Origin: Dysidea avara
Taxonomy: Eukaryota > Porifera > Demospongiae > Dictyoceratida > Dysideidae
Reading direction: 5' to 3'
Assembly: GCF_963678975.1 (NCBI RefSeq)
Contig: NC_089280.1
Coordinates: 13,467,280 to 13,531,279 of the forward strand
Length of the DNA stretch: 64,000 nt
Below are positions 22,501 to 32,605 of this stretch, in pieces. A model generated the notes under the pieces. The model saw only the letters and a program-made list of their open reading frames with translations. It did not search any database and was not told the origin of the DNA. Position 1 is the stretch's first letter, and every line of letters starts with the position of its first letter. Position numbers and translations under genes: made by a program.

Positions 22501-23089
22501 TGTGGTAAGCATCAATCTTGACCTTGTATAATTAATAGTACACCTTTGGCATTCAAATTTGCTATTGTTTCTTATTTAGAGGACTGTTTCCTACACAGCT
22601 TGATTAAACATTGAAACTTTAAATTTAGTAGTATACGTATGTAGGTATGTTGCAATAAAAGTAAGCAGCTGTTGCTTCTATATGTTGTACAGGCTATGCC
22701 TTTTGGTGCCACCCTGTCATTTTGACAAATTAGATAAATAATAATAATAATAATGTTCAGTCATTATTGACATCATCAAGGTGCCATTTAACTTACAGTG
22801 TAAATTATATTAATTACCACCCATTTACACACCAGTATAGAGATTGTGAAATTTGAGCAGTTTTATTGCAATGACCCTATACTACTGTAGCTTATAAAAT
22901 ATAGTTTTATTCCATTTTAGTTGTTTGTTGTAACTTAATTCATTAAATGTACCGCATCAAATTTTGGCACCAGATCTTGAGTATATAAATGTATGCTCCC
23001 AAATACAGCAAACTGTTGACAAGCATATTATTATAATATCATAGCTAGTAGCTACACCCAATTACAACTGTGCGTGTCTGACACTCACT
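19519..23089. other. non-coding stretch of duplication copy 1
   Basis: The first 500 bp is the 3' flank shared with copy 2 (ACCACCATTGATCACCCCGT, also present near 31907). The rest is AT-rich with one dispersed motif (21449-21469) and a LINE tail (22660-22756). No supported gene. Confidence 0.5.
22660..22756 (+). mobile_element. 3' end of a retroelement with (AAT)n tail
   Basis: ACAGGCTATGCCTTTTGG resembles the end of the intact LINE (GCAGGCTGTGCCTTT). It is followed by GATAAATAATAATAATAATA at 22733-22752. Only the 3' end is recognisable. Confidence 0.5.
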
Positions 23090-23463
23090 CTGACTACGAC
23101 CATGATGCATGTATTGATAGCATGACATGTAATGTAGTGTATGCTGTGCATCATGCATTACTGCCTAAAGTTACATGTCAGGTGTAACTATGAAAATAAA
23201 TAAAATCAAGCCTGTAGTATTATCCATCACTTTCTGAAGACGAATAGTTAAACAGACAACATTTTCACAAGAAAACGATTTAGTGATCCCTACTACAAAA
23301 TACTAAAATGCTTACATACGATGCTCAAATGAATATGTCAATGGTAATACCTCAGTGATGAACATGACACAAGACACAAAGAGTTCCCAATACAAATACA
23401 GTAATTAATCAAATTTCGTTAAAATCATACACTGAATATAATACACACAAACTTATCATATTG

Positions 23464-23568
23464 TCATTGTGAACTTGTAATGTGTTTATTCAACCAGTCC
23501 AAAATGACTTGTTTGAACCGTTCACGATCTAGATCAGCCAGTAACTTGTGTTGTCCACCTTCAAAACG
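23464..23568 (-). pseudogene. orphan last exon of monoglyceride lipase (duplicated)
   Basis: 105 bp on the minus strand begins after a TGTAG acceptor and runs to TGA at 23464, reading RFEGGQHKLLADLDRERFKQ and DWLNKHITSSQ. It is the same length and nearly identical to the functional last exon at 35771-35875, with the catalytic His (GGQHKLL). No other lipase exon is recognisable upstream (24.6-29.4 kb), so this is probably a stranded duplicate, although its frame is still intact. Confidence 0.7.
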
Positions 23569-23880
23569 CTACACAAGAAAGTAGCTGTAAAGTGTACATG
23601 TACGTATACACTAGTACTAAATTAGATTTCTAAAAGTACAGGTTGGAGTAGGAACTGGACTACATTTAGTTTGGCAGCACAAAAATAGTGAGTAACAACA
23701 TGCAGTACAGCATGACAATTTATACCAACAATATTTCTTACTCAGGGAAGGATCTGTGGAGAGGACATAAGCCCTCTTGAAAGTTGTTGGTAAAAGATCA
23801 AAATACCCTAATAGAGCAGTCAAATATACTCTATATGATAGAGCATTCACAAACACTCCCATGTATTAACAAGTTCATTA

Positions 23881-24563
23881 CAGGTTTTTGCAATTGAATT
23901 CGTCGCCTTTGCAATTGAATTCGTCCCGTTTGCAATTGAATTCGTCGGTTTTGCAATTGAATTAGTTGGTTTTGTAATAGAATTCGTCGCATTTGCATTA
24001 CAATTCGTCATAAACAAAACGGTTCCAAGAAACCAACCGTTCATGAGATGAATTATTTATGCCTTGGAGAGTTACACTTGAGACACTAGAAGGTAATTGA
24101 AGCTGGTAGTACGCGAAGTTGATAGCTGTCTGACAAGCTAATTAGCTTGCTCGCGAGTGACCACACCCATCGCGAATGGGCAGTAGAGTTTGGAATGTTG
24201 CTGGAGAGGCTGTCAAGGAAGAATTATTGCCTTATAAAGAGTTGTTTACTACTGTTGTACTTGAACAAGTTCTTGTAGCAGCTGCTACATCATGTTTTCG
24301 TGTTTGCTCCAGCTGCCATTCTTGTTACGGACGAATTTAACTGCAAAAGCGACAAATTCTATTGCAAAACCAACGAATTCAATTACAAACGGGACAAATT
24401 CAATTGCAAAAGTGACGAACTCAATTGCAAACGGGACAAATTCAATTGCAACACCGACGAATTCAATTGCAAACGGGACGAATTCAATTGCAACACCGAC
24501 GAATTCAATTGCAAACAGGACAAATTCAATCGCAAAGTTGCCGAATTCAATTGCAAAAACCTG
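23881..24563. mobile_element. Foldback-like element with arms of 21-bp tandem repeats
   Basis: The ends are CAGGTTTTTGCAATTGAATT and its inverse, flanked by TA on both sides. The left arm (23881-24010) has about six units and the right arm (24330-24563) about eleven units of GACGAATTCAATTGCAAACGG and variants, in opposite orientation. The unique middle is about 300 bp. Arms of tandem repeats are the hallmark of Drosophila FB elements. The 21-bp period keeps all frames open, giving spurious TNSIAxx and DEFNCKx heptapeptide ORFs. It is absent from the equivalent place in copy 2 (near 36211), so it inserted after the duplication. Confidence 0.75.
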
Positions 24564-24949
24564 TAATAGAAGGAATTTTATTGCTAGAAAATGTATTGAT
24601 TTTCAGGTTTTTGATTTCCATATGGGAAAGAATATTAATTTTATAGACCAGACTTTGTAGCTAATGCAAACCCGAGTGCTGCTACAGTATTAAGTCTGCA
24701 GTTATTTACTTTGGGCATATAGATAGACTGTATCTATATCACATGAGTGTACAAGATGAATCCTTGTTTGATACACTTAGAATATGGTCCTTGCTTGATA
24801 CACTTAGAATATGTGACCTTCTGAGTGAAAACCTGTTTTGAGAAAAACGCCATTGAAATACATTGGGTAATAAATGCGTATTACATAAATAATTTTTCAC
24901 ATGTTTTAATCGCTTCAGTAAACAGTGAAGGAAGACTCGAATTGAAATG

Positions 24950-25174
24950 CCATAAATCAGGAAAATTTTGGTGTAGAAAATTTTTGTCTATTAAAATTTC
25001 GACGCAACATATTTTCGTCACTGGCATAATCGCCAAAATTTTTGACAGAATAACTATACGTTAATATGCACAAATGTTAAAATAATTCGTCGTTAAAATA
25101 ATTCGCCATTTTAATTTTCATCGATACAGCCAGCGATGAAAAATTTTTGACGACAAAATTTTCCTGATTTATGG
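24950..25174. mobile_element. inverted-repeat MITE
   Basis: CCATAAATCAGGAAAATTTT at 24950 is inverted exactly at 25155-25174, with further AAAATTTTTG complementarity inside. The interior has repeated AATTCG(T/C)C(G/A)TTAAAAT. No ORF of interest. Confidence 0.65.
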
Positions 25175-25808
25175 TATCTAATATACCAATGGATTCGCCT
25201 CTTTATGGAGAATAACAATATCTTTGTTTCATTTCTATACCCCATGAAGCAAATGTGAGTTAAGTGCGTTTGGATACATTGAAATAATATGTAACTTTAT
25301 CATCGCTGTTTCTAAGCTTGAACAAGCTTCTTGCTTAATAGCATCGGTGCATTTAGGCCAAAAACTATACCTTGATGAATACCCCAGTTCATGGCAAATA
25401 GAAGTTCCAACTAGAGCTGGGCAGCACTGAAAAATAGCAAATGATATATATATATACCTTCTGTAAAAAATATCACGGTATTACTAAATATCACAGTATT
25501 AATATAAAAGCATCATGGTAGCTCAGCAAACCTCAGGCACAAATTATATACCACTGACAAACTTGGGCAAAGAAACAGAAAATGGAAATGGAAAGTGGAA
25601 ATGGTCAAATCCAGAGTTGGGGTTGTTACTCTAAAAAACCATAAAACCAAATTACACATAATCTACCACCATTGTTGTTACATATTATTCATTACTTCCA
25701 CACCATGTAATATGCTACAGTTGTGACATATTACTCACAGAAAAAGTAACAAGTTACACATCACTTGTTACTTTGAGGGCTGTAACTAGTAATATATTAC
25801 ATACTAAC

Positions 25809-26685
25809 ATTTTAAAAATTGTTAATTGTGACCGAATCTGCGAAAACCTAACATAATGGTGCATTTTTCAAATTCTTTATTATTGCATATTTATAATCTA
25901 CTTAGCCGAGTGTATGTTCTGGCCAAGTTTCAGCCTTGTATGCCATCAACTTTAGGAGTTACAGACCTACAAAGTAGCAGCAACAGAAAAATCAATTTGT
26001 ACAGCAAGCATTGGGAAAATAAACTGCAGGTGCTTACAAAAACAACTGTAACTTACAAACGCAATGCGGTACAGAGTTGCAACTTGTATTCGCCATGAAT
26101 AGGGGAGTTCATTACGTGGTAGGTGTTTTCTCCTACCACCTTTCTTCACTACACACAGAAACGAAATCATTGAGGAAAAATCGATCGCATACGATCATTT
26201 CAGCATGATGTAAACAAATGCCCATAACTCACGTATCCTTTAGGCCACTGCTACAAAACAAAGATTTTCGAACTCTCCTTGAGTAGGCGAATAAGATGAT
26301 ATCCATTTTTTAATCATTAAACCCTTTCTTCACAAAGAACAAAGCATTTAAAAATTTTACAAAGTTTTTTGCCATTTACACAAATATTTTACCGATTGCA
26401 ATCAATAGCCTATACTGAAAATTTAGGTTTGCGCCATCATGTCGGGTTTTCGCAGATCTGGTCACAATTTTAAAATGAAGTAGAGATCTATGCAATAAAA
26501 AGTAGTGAATAATGGATTACAGCATAGCTCGGTGGGAAATTCCCTACTTTGGCATTGAACAAAAATATAGCTAATGTGCCAAAGTAGGGACTTTCCCACT
26601 GAGCTGTAATACCATCATACATCTGTTCATTACTTTTTATTGCATAGATCTCTACTTCATTTTTTAAATTAACAATTTTTAAAAT
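25809..26685. mobile_element. inverted-repeat element with a second MITE inside its right arm
   Basis: The left end ATTTTAAAAATTGTTAA...TTGTGACCGAATCTGCGAAA is mirrored on the right by CGCAGATCTGGTCACAATT, then, after the 26472-26664 insertion, AATTAACAATTTTTAAAAT. A 5'-truncated relative lies at 36380-36625 (shared GTTTCAGCCTT and GAAAATAAACT(G/A)CAGG). Confidence 0.6.
26472..26664. mobile_element. fully palindromic MITE nested in 25809-26685
   Basis: AAAATGAAGTAGAGATCTAT...AAAAAGTAGTGAA on the left is inverted on the right up to 26664. Inner arms (TCCCTACTTTGGCA / TGCCAAAGTAGGGA) almost close the hairpin. Its ends are those of the 15308-16967 element, so it is a deletion derivative of that family. 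Confidence 0.75.
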
Positions 26686-26730
26686 ACTTTAGTTTGTTTA
26701 GCTTTTTTTTGTTGTTGCAAAGTGTAACTT

Positions 26731-26794
26731 GTGACTGTCCTATTAGAATATCATACATGACTGTTGTATTAGAGTGACTGTTCTATTAGGGTAT
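26731..26794. repeat. three copies of the dispersed GACTGTTCTATTAGAGTAT motif
   Basis: GTGACTGTCCTATTAGAATA, then TGACTGTTGTATTAGAG and TGACTGTTCTATTAGGGTAT. Same motif as at 13415, opposite orientation. Confidence 0.7.
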
Positions 26795-27250
26795 CTCAAG
26801 TCAACCAAGGAATGTCCCTTTTGAGGTTCCGACAAGTGTAGGCCTGTAACATTGTGTTGTTGTAGTATAAATAATAATTATTAGTTATTGTAATATTTTC
26901 CTTGTAATTGGACACACAAAATTATTGTAATCATGTGCACATGTGATCTTGATCGAAAAATGGCGTTCTATGTTGTTGAATGAACACGTGGCGGGTTTAC
27001 AAACATTACAAGGCCCTCTGTGCCTTGTCATTTCTTTTATCTTCAATCACGCTGCTTGTCTTCTTCTTCATCGAATGAAACCATATTGAGGCGTTAATTT
27101 TCCATATCAACAATTTCTTTCAGCAGCATAATTTAGATGCCACAAAATTATTTCAGAACTGGATTTCAGAAGCGCTTCAGTCCCGGTGTTACTATAAGAG
27201 GTATACTAGCTAGATATCTGCAACTTCACGATAGGTTCATGACCACACCC

Positions 27251-27375
27251 ATCAAATGAAGATCTAGGTGGGCTAATAGCGATAGAGTGTGGAGACCACA
27301 CCTTTTAACAATCTACTGTAGCCATTTACTTAACAGTAAACAAGATAACCTCACCCCTTATTGGTTTACACACCA
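27251..27375 (+). repeat. dispersed repeat (partner at 15078-15205)
   Basis: Same sequence order as 15078-15205, including TTACTTAACAGTAAACAA and ACCTCACCCCTTATTGGT. No coding potential. Confidence 0.6.
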
Positions 27376-27851
27376 CTGGTGAGTATATTATGATGACCTA
27401 ATTGATTAGACCACTTCATGGTCACTATGGTAATATTTGATAAGTTTCAGTATTTCACGACTCATAGGAAGGGGTCAATGTCATCTTTCATATTGTGGTC
27501 CACAATTCACTCAAGTCATCTGACTATCCAATCAGTCTGGCATAGGATATAAAAGTTTCCTAGGTGGTATGTAAAGCTTGCCCACGAATTCAAACTTGAG
27601 ATACCCTAATAGAGCAGTCACCCTAAACTCATGTTCAATCTCAGAGGGTCAAAAATTGGACGCCTTCCCTCGGAAAGTAGAAATACCGCGCCTCCACAGA
27701 CTAAACATCAACCGCCCATAGAAGGTAACTGATTGAAATCCTAAAGCATCACTGTCGTGATTGGATTCTTTGCTATTTGTGATCTCTTAATATGGTTGTT
27801 AACACAAGCTGCAGTTTAATTACACATTCCCTAAGCACAAGTCCTGAATGC

Positions 27852-28841
27852 TAGACAGACCAGACCCTATTTTTCGGGGCGCTTATAAGGCTATACCTAT
27901 TGGATCTTATGTTGCACGGACAAAGCATCCGAAAATGTGGGTAGGTAAGTCGGTTTGATAATGATAATAATAATTAGAAAATTCAATATAGTAAAATTTA
28001 CCATACAAAAACAGCTACAACTACAAAAAGCTAACCGTAATGATAACGCATGGCTTGACATTGCAGCTAATGGTTTTTGGGGAGGACGATTTGAGAGGTC
28101 ATACTTTGATGTCAGAATTTTTAACCCTAATACACCCTCAAATCAATCCCTACATTCTGCATTCCGATGTCATGATAAGGAAAAGACACGTGAATACCAA
28201 CAACGGGTTCATGAAGTAGAGAATACCTAATTCACTCCTTTAATTTTCACCACAACTGGTGGAATGGGTGATGCTGCCACTCAGTTGTATATAAGAGATT
28301 GGCCAACCTTTTGAGTGCTAAGCACAGTCTTTCTTACGGAGTAGTCATGGGATCACTCAGTGGTTGAGATGTAAATTAAGTTTCTCCTTGTTGAGATCTG
28401 CTATTATGTGCATTCGAGGTGCCAAGTCCAGTTTGCGCTGTCCTGTTGCTGAGGCACCGATTGCTGTGCAGGTCGCTGAGGCTTGTATTTAAGTTCACTT
28501 GTATTTTCTTACTACAAAAAGCTTCCTATGAATCATAGTACAGTGCTCTGCAGTACCATTTAATATAGTGTTTACTATATATACACTGAAACAAACCTCT
28601 CGAGTGCTCAGAAACCAATTTCTCTGGAAGACTTCACCTTTACAGCTCGTCTTTTAGTGCCTTGGTGGCTGACTTTCACTTGCACACACAAGATAGAAGC
28701 CATGATCCTTTTTTTATCTCAGTACACATGATTATCATTATTATTCCAGGTCAAGCAAAACGACAGTCGGTTGAGCCTGTGCAAAATAAGATCCAATAGG
28801 TATGGCCTAAGTGCCTAAAATAGGGTCAGCGGTGCCAGACT
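27852..28841. mobile_element. inverted-repeat element enclosing a second retroelement C-terminal pseudogene
   Basis: GG(C)TATACCTATTGGATCTTA at 27889 is inverted at 28779-28807 (27 of 29 bases). Weaker complementarity continues outward through GACCCTATTTT to CAGAC-type ends near 27852 and 28841. No clean target duplication found. Confidence 0.6.
27955..28492 (+). pseudogene. retroelement C-terminal domain (LDIxAxGFWGGRFE family), broken
   Basis: An open stretch to 28230 reads WLDIAANGFWGGRFERSYFD, VRIFNPNTPSNQSL and EYQQRVHEVENT. After a stop the homology resumes (FTPLIFTTTGGMGDAAT, RLANLLSAKHSLSYGVVMGS, LSFSLLRSAIMCIRGAKSSL) with at least one frame change, ending at TAA near 28492. This block is familiar from the C-terminal, endonuclease-like ends of reverse-transcriptase proteins that are abundant in cnidarian and sponge annotations (recognised from memory). 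The polymerase part is absent. Confidence 0.6.
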
Positions 28842-29003
28842 AGCCACTATAGTGGTAGTACTGTAGCACAAGTACCATATACTACAGTCACCACCAGACC
28901 CTTACTCTAAAAGTGAAGGGGCCGGCGCTACCAAACTAGTGCTGGGGGTAGTAGTAGGAAAGGGCGTTACATCTAGCCGGGGTTTAAATAAACGAAAGAA
29001 ACA

Positions 29004-29342
29004 TTAAGGCCACTCCAAGAAAATTCATTGTTTCCCATTTCCCGTCCGTATGCAGATTCTCTTCCCGCATGGCCATTCATTATTGCTGTCAACTGAACAT
29101 TTTATTCATTATTTATCCTGTGGATGCATAGCAGTAACTAGTTTGGCATTCAGAAAGCCCACTTAGCTGTTCTTACTTTAAATATTTCTACTGATTCTTA
29201 CCTGTAAGTTAGTTTTGGGTTTCGAATATTAGTGGAATTATCTACAATCATAGATAATATATACCTTATATATTATCCGCCCGCCCGCCCGCCCGCATGC
29301 ATTTTTGAGGTCAATGAAATGGGAAACAAGGAGTGGCCTAAA
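29004..29342. mobile_element. MITE with TTAGGCCACTCC-type termini and (CCCG)n
   Basis: TTAAGGCCACTCC at 29004 and GGAGTGGCCTAAA at the right end, with CATTTCCC/GGGAAA complementarity inside. A CCCG run (CCGCCCGCCCGCCCGCCCGC, 29276-29297) lies next to the right arm. The element at 56881-57243 has related ends and a similar CCCG run. Confidence 0.6.
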
Positions 29343-29638
29343 CTAACGGTATAGAACGAACATTAAATGATTACAGTTAACACAGAATTACAACAGTCTT
29401 ACCAGTGTAGACAGTGATTCGTTTGTTGACGTAAACCACTCGTACCATGACGAACGCACGAAGCGGCCTGCACTTTTAGGATCCTACTCCGCAGGCCGTT
29501 GCTATGCTTCGATACATCACAAATTTCTATACTTTCTCTTCCAGTTCACTTGTGTTAACCATAAGTCTTGTATCGCTGAGCCTGTTCACTTTTAAACCTA
29601 CGGCATGGTGGCCCTGACAACGCGTTTCATGCCAATCT

Positions 29639-29657
29639 TGCGCATGCGCTGACGTCA
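29639..29657 (+). promoter_or_regulatory. abutting NRF1-like and CRE motifs, copy 2
   Basis: TGCGCATGCGC immediately followed by TGACGTCA, identical to the copy 1 pair at 17707-17725 and the same distance from the ATG, within a promoter otherwise diverged by substitutions and indels. Confidence 0.65.
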
Positions 29658-29758
29658 TAAAGTAAGCGTTACCCACGCTATCTACATTTTGCTAGAGTGT
29701 TTAGCGAAAAGTGTGTTCTTCGTGAAAGTGATTTCAACAGTGTGTTTAAAGCGTATCA

Positions 29759-31501
29759 ATGGATCGTCCATATTCTTCTAGACAGAGGAAAAGCCAAAGA
29801 CGCATCACGATCAACTCTGAAGCATCCGAGAAGCTCAAGCCTCAACAATCCGACAAGCGTCTGGTATCCCCATTCGCGGACAATGTCGTGAAAGAGATTG
29901 GAGATGCTACCAAACAGAAAGAATCTGTTTCTAAGATCACTGAAGCCAGTTGTGACAGCACGTGTGCTGGGGTAAATTCCCTACCTAAGATTGAAGCCGA
30001 TGACAACAGGAGTGACACCAACTTAACAACCACCACTACCTCCGACAAGAAGTGTTCTCTGCCGTCGATCAAAGCTCCTTTGCTTCCTACCACTCGTATT
30101 CAAGTGCCGCCAAGGATCCAGTCTGCTGCAGTACGAAGGCTACCGCTAGTGAAGGTTGATTCTACTGCCACTCTTCTTGCTGTACGCCCAAGACCTATCG
30201 GGGGAGATGAGAAACCGAACAGCATTTGGCACAGTGGTAAGCCTATTGCAGTCAACAGGAGCACTTCAGCTTTGGATGGCACTGAAGCAAAGGAGCAGAC
30301 ATCAGCTAGTTCTTCAACAGTTTCTCAAGAAGAAGAGCTTACTGCAACTAATGAAGTCAAGAAGTTTGAAGAGATTCCAACAATGTGTGATGTTGAACAG
30401 ACATCTTCTGATACTTCAATAGCCTCTGAAGAGCTTCGTTCTCCTTCATTAGATGAGACAGCCAAGACTTTCAAGATTCCCTCAACGTTGGGTGATGCTG
30501 AAGCTAAGGAGCAGACATCTACTAATAATTCAACTGCTAAAGAGCCACACACTTCAGCCAGTATGAACCGACCAACAACAGAAGAAGAATACGAGGAGCT
30601 ATGTCACAACCTTGCTGCTCAATATTCATATACACCACTGAAGATGATAGTTGATGAACTACTGTTGCTACATCATGATGTACTGCCATCTCAAATCTGC
30701 CCTATGTTGAACAGGTCTCCTTCTATCATTGGTGATTGCAGTGATAGTGGTGGATTGCTATCAGGAAGCAGTAGCCCAAAACTGGATATTCCTCGTCGAC
30801 GCTACTGTGGGCGCATGATCCAACAGCACCCTCTGGATAAGCACATACACAGGATGAAAAAGCCTATCCGTCAGTTCAGGGATGTATACAAGAGCATTCC
30901 CAGTAGTGACTCAAGCAGTGCAGGTGAAGACAATGGAGGAAGTCATCATGTTGTAGAAGTGTACACACCAGATCAGCTAGTTGCCAAGTTTGGCCATAAC
31001 ATTAAGACAGAAGAAGGTGATGTAAGTTTGATTAAAAAGGAATATGAAGGAGCGATGTCTAAAGAGAATTCCTATTTGAAGTTGTACACTGAGAAGAAGT
31101 CCCATAAAGAAGCTGTACAGCAACCATCATCATTTTTGAAGCTCACAACAGCCACAAGCTACCTAGAAATGTACAACAAGAAGTTGACAACACCCAAGAG
31201 TAGCTTGACCAGGGGAAGCCAATATTCAGTTTTGCCACCAATTGAGCAGCCAACACAGTTTTTGAAGCCCACGAGCTACTTGGAAATGTACAAGAAGAAA
31301 GAAGCATACAATCCCCTGCCAACATCCAAGTTCACTAGGGGAAACCAATATTCAGTTCTGCCACCAATTGGGGTCACAGCTGAACGCCACCCCACACCTC
31401 CATCAGACAAGCCAGCAATGAGTACACAGTTGGGAGCAGCAAGAAAGTTCCGTGTAAAACAGCTACAGAAGAAAAAGCTGCACCTTCTCCAAAAGCAATA
31501 G
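29759..31501 (+). CDS. orphan repetitive low-complexity protein, copy 2 (580 aa)
   Basis: Paralogue of the gene at 17827, starting at the equivalent ATG (29759) and ending TAG at 31501; single exon. Same architecture: basic N-terminus, Ser/Thr-rich acidic middle, helical EEEYEELCHNLAAQYSYTP segment, RRRYCGRMIQQHPLDKH block, then SYLxxYxKK-type repeats (SYLKLYTEKK, SYLEMYNKK, SYLEMYKKK) and QYSVLPPI repeats. Differences from copy 1 include small in-frame insertions (for example EIGD near residue 46, MCDV near 211, and SKFTRG in the C-terminal part). The C-terminus here is basic (FRVKQLQKKKLHLLQKQ) and is probably the ancestral one, because copy 1 ends in a frameshift. Function unknown. Confidence 0.78.
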   Translation: MDRPYSSRQRKSQRRITINSEASEKLKPQQSDKRLVSPFADNVVKEIGDATKQKESVSKITEASCDSTCAGVNSLPKIEADDNRSDTNLTTTTTSDKKCSLPSIKAPLLPTTRIQVPPRIQSAAVRRLPLVKVDSTATLLAVRPRPIGGDEKPNSIWHSGKPIAVNRSTSALDGTEAKEQTSASSSTVSQEEELTATNEVKKFEEIPTMCDVEQTSSDTSIASEELRSPSLDETAKTFKIPSTLGDAEAKEQTSTNNSTAKEPHTSASMNRPTTEEEYEELCHNLAAQYSYTPLKMIVDELLLLHHDVLPSQICPMLNRSPSIIGDCSDSGGLLSGSSSPKLDIPRRRYCGRMIQQHPLDKHIHRMKKPIRQFRDVYKSIPSSDSSSAGEDNGGSHHVVEVYTPDQLVAKFGHNIKTEEGDVSLIKKEYEGAMSKENSYLKLYTEKKSHKEAVQQPSSFLKLTTATSYLEMYNKKLTTPKSSLTRGSQYSVLPPIEQPTQFLKPTSYLEMYKKKEAYNPLPTSKFTRGNQYSVLPPIGVTAERHPTPPSDKPAMSTQLGAARKFRVKQLQKKKLHLLQKQ

Positions 31502-32383
31502 ATACTACAGACGAGCAGAGGAACATGAACAAAAGGTGAAGAACCAGTGCTGCATCATATAATTGTTAATGCTAACTGTATCTTGTGTAGTTAGAGAAGA
31601 TAAATCTTATTGAAAAGAGGGTTACACAGTAGTACTAATAAAGCAGAAACCAGGTATGTGGTGTTATTGCTTTACCTGTGTATGTGATGTCAAAATGTAA
31701 GTATGTAACGAATCCTGTTTCTCTTACTTGTATATAGAACTATCAGTATGCTATAGATCTTGGTAATAATGGTGCAGGGAAGTACACAGTAATCACAATG
31801 AGGTACGTAGATAAGACTGACCTCTTTCATGATCATGTTCGATCATCCCTACTATGACAACTCCCATCTTATCTTGATCACGTCATGTAACATACTACTA
31901 TACCACCATTGATCACCCCGTCACTGTTTACATTGTCATTGCTTGTTTACTGATGATCACAGCTCTACTTCTGCTTGACCACCATTGATTTTCAGTATCA
32001 TAATCACCAGATAACGTAACTGGTGTTTGATATACATGTACAGTAACTTTGGTATAATTGCTGGTTATTGCATGATGTCACATACCCTTGACCATTACTC
32101 TATTGCAATTTGATCAGTATTGATTATTGACGTCATTGTGATTGCTACTCAGTTAACAACATTTCTACCTTATGTGTGATTGCTACAAGTACTGCAACTG
32201 AAAACTTTCATGTGTAGTTACACTTCTAACACAGAGGATCTGTACATATTATGTAGTTATGTTTCATGTGTTTGCTATTAAGGTCATAATAAATTATTGC
32301 AATTGTATGTGAGAGAGTTAACGGGAGTAATAGGTAAGTACAGTAACACTATACAGAGTATACATTGCTAGTTTAGTTATATA

Positions 32384-32490
32384 GGCTCCAACTGTTTAAC
32401 CTTTTGATATTCATACACCATGACTAACAAGGCAACCTACACTTTTAGGAATCCTATCCCATTGGCCTTCTTTACTAATGTACTACAATG
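32384..32490 (+). repeat. relic of a third copy of the orphan-gene promoter
   Basis: TATAGGCTCCAACTGTTTAAC and TTCATACACCATGACTAACAA, then a CCTACACTTTTAGGAATCCT segment, match the sequence about 380-310 bp upstream of the copy 1 ATG (17440-17520). The homology stops before the NRF1/CRE pair and no third coding region follows. Confidence 0.6.
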
Positions 32491-32605
32491 TCAATGTAAC
32501 AGATAAGTTGCAGTTACTCAACTTTCAACAAAGCAAATCCTGCAATACATTACATAACAGAGTAGTATAGCTACAGTATCAGGTTAAATCAGATAAAAGA
32601 GATTT

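Larger units (their letters stand above)
17440..24660 (+). repeat. segmental duplication, copy 1
   Basis: Homologous in the same orientation to 29404-36365. Matching blocks are promoter + orphan gene + 3' flank (17440-20035) and the lipase last-exon block (23090-23870, then 24566-24660). The middle (20.0-23.1 kb) has no obvious counterpart in copy 2. The Foldback-like element 23881-24563 is absent from copy 2. Confidence 0.8.

Noticed and set aside
23881-24563. Spaced repeats that might suggest a CRISPR array
   Set aside because: Repeats are contiguous, without unique spacers, in two opposing blocks; eukaryotic context.
24292-24660. Three overlapping heptapeptide-repeat ORFs
   Set aside because: By-product of the stop-free 21-bp repeat; no promoter or conserved frame.
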